Positions 1 to 5,420 of a stretch of DNA of 5,420 nt are shown one piece after another. The position numbers were made by a program, and so were the translations under genes. The notes under the pieces were generated by a model. That model was not told where the DNA came from and searched no databases. It worked only from the letters and a program-made list of their open reading frames with translations. How positions within the stretch are numbered: position 1 is the first letter of the stretch; every line of letters starts with the position of its first letter. This DNA is from Alphaproteobacteria bacterium (GTDB taxonomy: Bacteria > Pseudomonadota > Alphaproteobacteria > Rickettsiales > JAFLCR01), in contig JAFLCR010000156.1 of NCBI GenBank assembly GCA_017302755.1, forward strand, positions 1 to 5,420, read 5' to 3'.

Positions 1-1
1 T

Positions 2-517
2 TGTAAGAACCGTGATGAACTGATGAAAGACGTGGCGACGGTCGCTGTGCTGGGCGGCATCCGCCAGGATACGACCGATTTGCGCTTGGTTGCCACCTTG
101 CTACGCAGCATGAGCGTTCGTGAAGACGGCATGTATTTCTATGTCCGCAAAAGCGCGCTTACGGAAGGGGAGGCGCTTGAGGTTTATCATAACCTTAAGA
201 CGTACCTACCTGACGCGCAATTTTCGGCCCACCCGAACGTGTGCGGCTATCAGCTGTCGGATGCGGATATCCTTTTTGTCGTGGAAAATAACGCCTTGAG
301 CAGCATCGGTGCGCTGCACGAATGGGCGGAGAGCATTATCAGGACTGGAAGCGTCGCTCCCAAAGATGAAGTGCGCTGGATTGCGCCGGGTGAACCCGAC
401 GATTTCACCCAAATCAATCCCCATTTTGACCATACGCGCTATGGCGCGCATCTGGAGGAGGATCCCTTCGGAGGTACGGCAGGCTATCGCGTGCCGGATT
501 CCCTAAGGCAGCGCTGA
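2..517 (+). CDS. Unrecognised protein, probably 5'-partial
   Basis: I do not recognise this family. The frame is open to the left edge: the codons before the first ATG (position 23) read CKNRDEL and run straight into MKDVATVAVLGG. No Shine-Dalgarno sequence precedes that ATG, so the real start probably lies outside the window. If ATG 23 is used, the product is 164 residues. Counting from that Met, the N-terminal part (about 1-35) alternates hydrophobic strands and helix-like stretches. The middle (about 35-110) looks like a mixed alpha/beta soluble domain. The last 50 residues are acidic and rich in Asp, Glu, Pro and His (EPDDFTQINPHFDHTRYG). No signal peptide, membrane segment or catalytic motif is visible. 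A TGA in another frame (21-23) overlaps ATG 23, so an alternative is a translationally coupled gene starting at 23. Its stop codon directly abuts that of the convergent tatA. Confidence 0.6.
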   Translation, partial: CKNRDELMKDVATVAVLGGIRQDTTDLRLVATLLRSMSVREDGMYFYVRKSALTEGEALEVYHNLKTYLPDAQFSAHPNVCGYQLSDADILFVVENNALSSIGALHEWAESIIRTGSVAPKDEVRWIAPGEPDDFTQINPHFDHTRYGAHLEEDPFGGTAGYRVPDSLRQR

Positions 518-703
518 TCAGGCGGAGGGGGTGTTATCCTTTTCGGAAGGCAGGGCTTTCTGCTCTTCCTCGCCCTTAAGCCCTTCCCGCAGGTTGCGGA
601 TGCCCTTGCCGATATCGCCCATCACGCGCGGCAGCTTGCCGGCGCCGAACAGCACCAGCACGATCACCAGCACGACGACGAGGTGGGAAAGGCTTAGTCC
701 CAT
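518..703 (-). CDS. tatA: TatA, twin-arginine translocase pore subunit
   Basis: TatA is a small inner-membrane protein that oligomerises with TatBC to move folded, cofactor-bearing proteins with twin-arginine signals into the periplasm. The 61-residue product shows the whole family layout. It has a short N-terminus with polar S6/H7, one membrane helix (about L8-L18, almost all Val, Leu and Ile), the F19-G20 hinge, an amphipathic helix (about A21-K43, GKLPRVMGDIGKGIRNLREG), then a short charged tail starting EEE at 45-47. Length is normal for TatA and too short for a typical TatB. The frame is open to an ATG at 802, but the start at 703 is preferred. It begins MGLSLSHL, as in TatA, and lies 7 bases after a strong AAGAGGAG. 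The longer version would add 33 unlike residues coded by the palindromic leader. No tatB or tatC follows; the gene downstream is convergent. Confidence 0.93.
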   Translation of the reverse strand: MGLSLSHLVVVLVIVLVLFGAGKLPRVMGDIGKGIRNLREGLKGEEEQKALPSEKDNTPSA

Positions 704-710
704 GGAAAGG

Positions 711-718
711 CTCCTCTT
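711..718 (-). promoter_or_regulatory. Ribosome binding site of tatA
   Basis: On the minus strand this reads AAGAGGAG, a strong Shine-Dalgarno sequence 7 bases before the ATG at 703-701. It decides the start codon of tatA against the in-frame upstream ATG at 802. Confidence 0.8.
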
Positions 719-730
719 GTTCGTTTCGCT

Positions 731-760
731 CAAGCGCCGCTGGGGCTGCGCTCCCACTTG
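731..760. repeat. Bulged palindrome in the tatA leader
   Basis: CAAG (731-734) can pair with CTTG (757-760), and TGGGG (741-745) with TCCCA (752-756, one G-T wobble). This leaves a 6-base bulge on one side and a 6-base loop, CTGCGC. The hairpin sits in the divergent region 13 bases upstream of the tatA Shine-Dalgarno site, inside a stretch (727-784) with four copies of GCTC. It could be a structured tatA leader or one copy of a dispersed palindromic repeat of this genome. One window cannot tell which. Confidence 0.35.
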
Positions 761-920
761 GTCGCTAGTCCTCGGCTCACGCTCGTCCATGACGTCTAAC
801 ATTTGCTAGGCGCTATGCAACGCTCGGCGATACTCTAACGGCCGGTTTGGGCGGGGGCAATCAACAAATTCTTGCATCGGCGGGGCAGGGGGTTAAAAAA
901 GTTAGGGACTGTTAAGAATA

Positions 921-926
921 AGGGGG
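921..926 (+). promoter_or_regulatory. Ribosome binding site of the virion-like gene
   Basis: AGGGGG lies 5 bases before ATG 932. It favours that start over a TTG at 872 in the same frame, which would add 20 basic residues and has no comparable ribosome binding site. Confidence 0.6.
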
Positions 927-931
927 ATGCC

Positions 932-1822
932 ATGCCGCTGGTCGTGCTGAACGCGCTGCTCGAGCGCAAATTGAATTACGGGGAGTCGATCGCGCTGCCC
1001 TACCCCGTGGGCAAGAACGAAGGCAGCTTTTTCGGCGGGGCCAACCATACGCTTGGCATCGAGGGTAGGTTCTACCGCAGCCCCAGGGATTTCTTGGTCG
1101 CCACCCAGCCGGACCGCATCCAGTTCACCTGGGTGAAAAAGGTGCCCCTGCCGCGCGGCACCATCCTCAACCTTCAGCTTGAGGAGCCGGGAACGGATTA
1201 TTATTACGACCCGCGCACCGGCGTCACCGTGCACAACATGGTGCCCGCTCATCATTATCTCGTGAATCTCGCCGCGCCCAAGGATAAGCAGGCCGAACAT
1301 TATGCGCGCCAGGCGCAGCCCAACGCCAGGGGCGACATCCCCCTCGCGCAGCTGCACCCCGACACGCCGCGCAACGTAACCATCTCCTCAACCGCCGACG
1401 ACGCAAAGCGCGTGTTCCGCATCGAAGGCGAAGACCCTTATTTCCGGTCCATGGTGGAAGAAATCGACGGGGTGGCCGGCGGGGTGGCTTATGGCAGAAA
1501 GGCCTTTGCCAAAGTGTTCGCCGTCACCGCCGACGGGCCGTGCCAGGGGCGGATTTCGGTGGGGTTCGGCAACCGGCTGGGGCTGCCTGTTTATTTGCCG
1601 TCGCCGGGGCTGGTGATGCGTGTGCTGCTAAGCGGCCATGAAGTGATCGGCGGCACCATCGTTCCCGGGGATACCGGGCTCGCCACCGCACGGTCCGGCG
1701 ACCGGCGCGGCACCTACCTGCCGCCCGAGGACGTGGCGCTCGACGGCGCGAAATCGCTGCAGCTGCTGCTCTGCCTGCCGAATCCGGGCAATATCGGCGC
1801 GCCAGATTACGCGGGGGAGTAG
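932..1822 (+). CDS. Phage virion-protein-like protein, function unknown
   Basis: The 296-residue product has no signal peptide or membrane segment and looks beta-rich. Its second half has a pattern I associate with uncharacterised structural proteins of tailed phages. In order these are RNVTI (147-151) leading into a beta-sandwich-like stretch, GRKAFAKV (from 188), GFGNRLGLPVYLP (from 211), and GDRRGTYLPPED (from 256) close to the C-terminus. The first half opens with LNALLERKLNYG and carries FTWVKKVPLPRGTILNLQLEEPG, which I cannot place. The family link rests on remembered sequence pattern, not a search. The virion-like role (capsid decoration or tail component) is an inference. No terminase, portal or other phage gene lies beside it in the window. 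tatA is divergent on its left and the giant gene follows 167 bases downstream in the same direction. Start chosen at ATG 932 because of AGGGGG upstream. Confidence 0.75.
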   Translation: MPLVVLNALLERKLNYGESIALPYPVGKNEGSFFGGANHTLGIEGRFYRSPRDFLVATQPDRIQFTWVKKVPLPRGTILNLQLEEPGTDYYYDPRTGVTVHNMVPAHHYLVNLAAPKDKQAEHYARQAQPNARGDIPLAQLHPDTPRNVTISSTADDAKRVFRIEGEDPYFRSMVEEIDGVAGGVAYGRKAFAKVFAVTADGPCQGRISVGFGNRLGLPVYLPSPGLVMRVLLSGHEVIGGTIVPGDTGLATARSGDRRGTYLPPEDVALDGAKSLQLLLCLPNPGNIGAPDYAGE

Positions 1823-1855
1823 AGGGCGGAGGCCGCGCAGGGGATTCTTGAAAGA

Positions 1856-1894
1856 GGTAAATATTGCGGTTTTAAATGTTAAAATATATTTACC
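1856..1894. repeat. Nested inverted repeat upstream of giant gene
   Basis: The outer arms GGTAAATAT (1856-1864) and ATATTTACC (1886-1894) are perfect 9-base inverted repeats. Inside them TTTTAA (1870-1875) and TTAAAA (1879-1884) are a second perfect pair around a 3-base loop, ATG. Together they make a 15-pair stem with an asymmetric internal loop of 5 against 1 base. The stem is too A+T-rich for an intrinsic terminator; an operator or a leader structure is more likely. Confidence 0.55.
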
Positions 1895-1908
1895 AATATG
1901 ACGGTAAA
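1889..1908. repeat. Second, overlapping GGTAAA inverted repeat
   Basis: TTTACC (1889-1894) also faces GGTAAA (1903-1908) across 8 bases. The left arm is shared with the larger hairpin at 1856-1894, so the two structures exclude each other if they form in RNA or single-stranded DNA. As duplex DNA the region shows three GGTAAA sites in alternating orientation. Confidence 0.45.
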
Positions 1909-1923
1909 ATGACAATCATTGGC
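1905..1923. promoter_or_regulatory. Fur-box-like palindrome
   Basis: The core AATGA-CAA-TCATT (1908-1920) is a perfect 5-base inverted repeat. Aligned over 19 positions with the classical Fur box GATAATGATAATCATTATC, it matches at 14. It lies 66 bases before the start of the giant gene and overlaps the -35-like TTGGCA. The right half is close to consensus and the outer positions are poor. Given the A+T-rich background, chance similarity is possible. Confidence 0.3.
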
Positions 1924-1978
1924 ATATTTCGTTAACATTAATCCTGTATTTTAGGCGTGTATTAGTAGCTTCTTTATT

Positions 1979-1984
1979 GGGAAG
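1979..1984 (+). promoter_or_regulatory. Ribosome-binding-like site of the giant gene
   Basis: GGGAAG lies 5 bases before ATG 1990, a moderate Shine-Dalgarno match. An in-frame TAG at 1966-1968 and no other start codon after it leave 1990 as the furthest upstream start. Confidence 0.5.
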
Positions 1985-1989
1985 AAATC

Positions 1990-4900
1990 ATGGCCTCACG
2001 TCCTAGCATTCTGCATCAAGATCTTACCGGATTGACCCCTAATGAAATGTACCGGCAGATGAAGGCTCGGATCGAGGGCATGTCCGGCACCGAGGTGCTC
2101 AAGGAGCTGCAGAAGCTTCAGCGCTATAATAACGATCTCACGGATGCGACCCGGCAATTCATTCCCAGTACGCGTTCGGACAACATTGAGGGCATTCCCG
2201 CCCATGAAAACCTGAGCGGTGCGATTTCGAGAATCTCGACCTCTTTTACCAGAAAAGACGGTATCGGGCATAAGGATGACGCTAAGCTGGAAGAGTTGAA
2301 GGAGCTTCAGACGAAGCTGCGCGATGGCGCGAGGATGAAGTATTTCGGCAGGCAGGACGTGGAAATGTATGTGCAGCTGCTGGCGCTTGTCGATGCGGCG
2401 CGCAGGCATTACCCCACGGCTGCGGAACGCGAGGTTCAGTTCCAGAAAGATTTTGCGGCACTCGAAGCGGAAGATGCCATTGTTCAGGCTCAGCTGGCGG
2501 AATTGCAGAAAGCGCAGGAGGCGCTGCGCATCCAGCAGGAAGCCGAGGTGGCGCGGGCAAAAGAAATTGAGGATGAGCAAAACCGCCAGATCGCCGAGCA
2601 GCGGCGCTATGGTCTTCCGATTTTCGAGAATATCCAGAAAGCTGCTAGGGAAATGGAGCAAGACCTGCTCAAGACGCCAAGGAAGCAGCGCGGCGATGAT
2701 TGGGAGGCCCTCATCGTCATTGCGCGCGCCCTGCAGGAGCATGCCGTGGGCGGCAACACGCCTTATGTGGATCCCGACAACCGCGTGACCGGCGTCTACC
2801 GCCGCGGCGGCGAGGTTGAAACTGGCCCACTGGCGTTCGATTTCCTTGCCGTGGACCGCATGGATCTTCAGCCCTACGAATCGCGCTATCCCGATCTGGT
2901 GCGATACTTGGATCGCGCACTGGAAGGCATGGGCAACCCCGTGGTCGAAACACGCGAAACAGTGATCGATGGCCGTGTCACCGAAGGCATGGGCATCTTC
3001 TACGAAGGCCGCAGGCTTGGCGATGAAAAGCCGAAAAAAGCGCCGCGCGAGCGTAAGGAAGAAAAGAAAGCAGACGCTCCCGATGTGGGGGGCACGGATG
3101 CTCCCGCTGCGCAGCAGGATGCTGCCGTAGTGATTAAAGTTACCGCCGACGATCCGGGCAAGCCTGAGCCGGTGGTGGTGAAGGTTGTCGCCCAGCCCCC
3201 CTTCCGCGGCGCAGGCGAGCAGCTCACGCTGCTGGAGCGCTTTGCCGAAATCCGCAAGATCGTGGAGCTGGTGAGAGAGGCTTCCAGGGATGATGACATC
3301 AAGAAGATCCTCCATCAGGATGGGCATGACGCCGGTGATAGAAGGCGGCTGGTGGGGCAGCACCGCGTGGAGACGGTCGGTGACCAGCGCATCCATGTAT
3401 ACACCGGGGGCGTGCTCACCGATCTGCACCGGGCCGCGTCGATCGCCCATACGTCCGCGTTGGGCATCCTGACAGGCACGAACACCGTGGAAACGGTGAC
3501 GCCGGGATTTGTGAACCACGAAGCGGGATCGCTGCAGCAGATGGACAATCTGCTTGGCGCGCGCGACCGCGTGCTTCAGCATGAAGGCCTGATCAAGGCG
3601 CTGGTCGGGGAGAAGGCGTATGAGGCGCTGATCGGCCATGCGAACCAGGTTCTGGTTGAAATCGGCAATCCGCGCATGGAGCAGGGCACCGTTGACACAA
3701 AGTACGGAAAACTCCCCAGCACGCAGAAAGTGCTGCGTTACGATGGGAACGGCCTTCGCGAGCACCTGGACGATATTCACCTTTTCGCGTCCATGAAGGA
3801 TGCGGACAACAGGTATTTCATTCCCAAGGACATCCGCGGCAAATTGAACGCCGCGTTTGAAACGGGCAATGCCGACTATCTGGACGATGCGCGCATTCTG
3901 GCGGCCAATGAGCTGCGGAATCGCCCTGATAACTACGAATTGACGCAGCTTGTAGAGGCGCTAAACGCGGCCAATCGCGCGCTGGGTGTCAGGGATATGC
4001 AGGCGATCTACGCCCAGGCGGCGGTGGAGCTTCAGCGGGAAGCGCCGGCGCTTGCGGGCATCGAAGACGCCGCCTCGCTACGCATGGTTCTGTTGCTGGC
4101 TCGGGTTGCGGAGCGGCAGGGGCACGCCGTGTCGCCGGAAGATAGGCTCTATCAGTTCGTGCCGGATGCGATCGCGCAATTGGAAGCGAATGCGGCGCTG
4201 CTTGCTGCCGAAGCCCAGAATCTTGCCTGGGTGGGTGGGATTGTTCCTGAATTAGGTGAGGCAATCAACCGGGTGAGTTCGCAGGCTGTAGTCGAAGAGT
4301 ACAGGGTTTCTGATGCGGCCATGCAGACGCTGGATCGAGATATTCCTGGCTGGAGAGAGATCAAAAGCCAGCGCAATGCTCTGGGCATCGTGCTGCATGA
4401 AGCGCAGATGATTGTCGAGCGCGGGGGCGGCGAGTTGACGGAAGTTGCCGCGCGCATGGTGCCGCATGCGCTGGCGGATGTTGAAGCGCATTGGGCGGCA
4501 TTGGCGCCTCATGCGCTGGCGTTGGAAGCGTTGCAGGCGCATGTGCCGGGCCTTCAGGGCGTTCTTCAGGGCTTGGAGATGGCGGAAACGCTTAATATTG
4601 TTAGAAGGCTTAGCGAGAGAGAGAAGCCTGATCAGGCTGTTCTGGTTGTTCGCAACTACTTGCTCGAGGTGTATGCAAACGCCAGGGATGATTACCGCGA
4701 GAATCCTGCCTGGGACGCGCTGGGAGCGCAGCATCAAGCGTACCTGCTGGGGCGGCAGATTTATCTGGAGAACCAGAATAACGAGGTGTTCACACGCCAT
4801 GTCGGCGGCGAAACGATCGCCTGGCTGGGTGAGGGATACCGGGCGCTGAATGCGGTGATTGAGGCCGGCAGGGCGCAGCCTAGCGACAAACGGTTGGTGA

Positions 4901-5420
4901 GCGAGCTCGATGTGTACATTGGCTTGGCTCAAAACGGAAATCCGCTGCCTCTTATGCAGCACATGGCTGGAATTCCGCGTGTTTGGCAACTCGGGGACAA
5001 CGGTCTTGCCTATTGCAATGAGGCAAGCCTGAACGGCACCGCTCCCGGCGCCGAGGCGCTGGTCAATCTCCGCATATTGGCGCGTGATCCGCAGCCGGGC
5101 GGTGGGGTGCTCTACCGCGTCGCGAACGGCGATATGCAGCGGGCGGTGAAGCAGGCACATCCCGCGCTGGTGGATATGAATGCTACGCAGGAAATGAGGT
5201 TTGGTAAGACAGTGGCCATTCCCACGCCGCCGCTAACGCCTTCGGGGTTGTCGGAAGTGCAACGTGAGCTCGCGGCGCTGCCTGGGTGGAAGATGACCCG
5301 CAGCGGGAAGGCCGTGCTCGAGCTGGAGGGCTTGGACCAAACAACATACAAAGCACTGCGGTTTAGCGGCTTGTACGATAATGCGATCGTTCCTTATGCA
5401 CCTGTTACATTTGGTGAGAG
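1990..5420 (+). CDS. Giant unrecognised helical protein, 3'-partial
   Basis: This frame runs 1143 codons from ATG 1990 to the window edge without a stop, so the C-terminus is missing. I do not recognise the family. There is no signal peptide and no convincing membrane segment. Residues 1-115 are charged and helical. About 146-207 is a strong coiled coil rich in Glu, Gln, Ala and Lys (LAELQKAQEALRIQQEAEVA). About 235-343 looks like a compact mixed domain. Residues 345-377 are a charged, Pro/Ala-rich linker (KPKKAPRERKEEKKADAPD). A beta-rich piece follows, with VVIKV (380) and VVVKV (395) around a Pro/Gly turn. About 415-640 is mixed. About 640-960 is Ala/Leu-rich and helical. About 980-1143 is mixed. 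The only cysteine is C1009. No HExxH, Walker or other catalytic signature is seen. It may be a structural, surface or secreted protein, but that is inference. Start support: in-frame TAG 24 bases upstream, GGGAAG before the ATG. Confidence 0.85.
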   Translation, partial: MASRPSILHQDLTGLTPNEMYRQMKARIEGMSGTEVLKELQKLQRYNNDLTDATRQFIPSTRSDNIEGIPAHENLSGAISRISTSFTRKDGIGHKDDAKLEELKELQTKLRDGARMKYFGRQDVEMYVQLLALVDAARRHYPTAAEREVQFQKDFAALEAEDAIVQAQLAELQKAQEALRIQQEAEVARAKEIEDEQNRQIAEQRRYGLPIFENIQKAAREMEQDLLKTPRKQRGDDWEALIVIARALQEHAVGGNTPYVDPDNRVTGVYRRGGEVETGPLAFDFLAVDRMDLQPYESRYPDLVRYLDRALEGMGNPVVETRETVIDGRVTEGMGIFYEGRRLGDEKPKKAPRERKEEKKADAPDVGGTDAPAAQQDAAVVIKVTADDPGKPEPVVVKVVAQPPFRGAGEQLTLLERFAEIRKIVELVREASRDDDIKKILHQDGHDAGDRRRLVGQHRVETVGDQRIHVYTGGVLTDLHRAASIAHTSALGILTGTNTVETVTPGFVNHEAGSLQQMDNLLGARDRVLQHEGLIKALVGEKAYEALIGHANQVLVEIGNPRMEQGTVDTKYGKLPSTQKVLRYDGNGLREHLDDIHLFASMKDADNRYFIPKDIRGKLNAAFETGNADYLDDARILAANELRNRPDNYELTQLVEALNAANRALGVRDMQAIYAQAAVELQREAPALAGIEDAASLRMVLLLARVAERQGHAVSPEDRLYQFVPDAIAQLEANAALLAAEAQNLAWVGGIVPELGEAINRVSSQAVVEEYRVSDAAMQTLDRDIPGWREIKSQRNALGIVLHEAQMIVERGGGELTEVAARMVPHALADVEAHWAALAPHALALEALQAHVPGLQGVLQGLEMAETLNIVRRLSEREKPDQAVLVVRNYLLEVYANARDDYRENPAWDALGAQHQAYLLGRQIYLENQNNEVFTRHVGGETIAWLGEGYRALNAVIEAGRAQPSDKRLVSELDVYIGLAQNGNPLPLMQHMAGIPRVWQLGDNGLAYCNEASLNGTAPGAEALVNLRILARDPQPGGGVLYRVANGDMQRAVKQAHPALVDMNATQEMRFGKTVAIPTPPLTPSGLSEVQRELAALPGWKMTRSGKAVLELEGLDQTTYKALRFSGLYDNAIVPYAPVTFGE

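Larger units (their letters stand above)
1823..1989 (+). promoter_or_regulatory. A+T-rich upstream region of the giant gene
   Basis: These 167 bases hold no gene. From about 1856 to 1989 the G+C content is about 29% by hand count, against clearly G+C-rich coding DNA on both sides. A weak sigma-70-like candidate is TTGAAA (1848-1853), 17 bases, TTTAAA (1871-1876). Another -35-like hexamer, TTGGCA (1919-1924), has no good -10 partner. A short GCGG-AGG-CCGC hairpin (1826-1836) follows the preceding stop codon but has no T tract, so I do not call it a terminator. Confidence 0.45.

Noticed and set aside
545..569. Terminator hairpin inside the tatA coding region
   Set aside because: GGAAG/CTTCC and CAG/CTG can pair, but with an uneven internal loop and no T tract on either strand next to it.
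704..802. N-terminal extension of TatA by 33 residues
   Set aside because: TatA proteins start a few residues before the membrane helix. The Met at 703 has a strong AAGAGGAG at 7 bases, and the extension is hydrophilic and coded by the palindromic leader.
892..915. CtrA binding site (TTAA-N7-TTAA)
   Set aside because: The TTAA-like units here are separated by 5 and 6 bases and one is TTAG. The TTAA pairs in the 1870-1942 region are 3 and 2 bases apart. None has the required 7-base spacing.
902..1357. Antisense frame over the virion-like gene
   Set aside because: In codon register with the plus-strand gene, which has a good ribosome binding site and recognisable motifs. The antisense product has none.
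1996..3780. Open antisense frame of 594 codons on the minus strand
   Set aside because: It is in exact codon register with the giant plus-strand gene, so it is open simply because that gene uses no TTA, CTA or TCA codons there. Its product is rich in Arg, His and Leu, as composition shadows are, and has no visible ribosome binding site or domain.
4252..5160. Open antisense frame of 302 codons on the minus strand
   Set aside because: Same codon-register shadow of the giant gene, bounded on the right by no feature and on the left by a TTA-type codon region. The sense frame is continuous through it.
5260..5340. Pterin-carbinolamine dehydratase-like stretch (LPGWKMTRSGKAVLE) in the giant protein
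   Set aside because: Only a short surface resemblance. The histidine-containing active-site motif of that family does not follow.

Overview
The window looks like part of an alphaproteobacterial chromosome or a metagenome contig from one. The best taxonomic clue is a short TatA whose hinge and amphipathic helix (LFGAGKLPRVMGDIGKGI) are of the kind seen in Alphaproteobacteria. Coding DNA is G+C-rich with G/C-ending codons, and one intergenic stretch is strongly A+T-rich. The lineage call is an inference from one 61-residue protein.

Layout, left to right. (1) Positions 2-517, + strand: the end of an unrecognised gene whose frame is open to the window edge, so it is probably 5'-partial. (2) Positions 518-703, - strand: tatA, a pore-forming component of the twin-arginine protein export system, convergent with gene 1 with no base between the two stop codons. 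(3) Positions 704-931: a divergent intergenic region with the tatA ribosome binding site, a bulged palindrome in the tatA leader and the ribosome binding site of the next gene. (4) Positions 932-1822, + strand: a 296-residue protein whose second half has the sequence pattern of uncharacterised tailed-phage virion proteins. (5) Positions 1823-1989: an intergenic region, about 29% G+C over its last 134 bases, with alternately oriented GGTAAA repeats, a nested hairpin and a Fur-box-like palindrome. (6) Positions 1990 to beyond the window end, + strand: a very large unrecognised ORF, at least 1143 codons without a stop. It is soluble-looking, largely helical with a coiled coil, has a charged linker, and contains only one cysteine.

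The giant ORF fills more than 60% of the window and has no visible stop. It is supported by an in-frame stop 24 bases upstream of its only possible ATG, a ribosome-binding-like sequence and an A+T-rich upstream region. Long antisense reading frames lying over it and over the other genes are in exact codon register and are composition shadows.

No shared pathway links the genes. tatA stands alone without tatB or tatC beside it. The virion-like gene and the giant gene point the same way but have a separate, regulatory-looking region between them. No RNA genes, CRISPR arrays, insertion sequences or convincing terminators were found.
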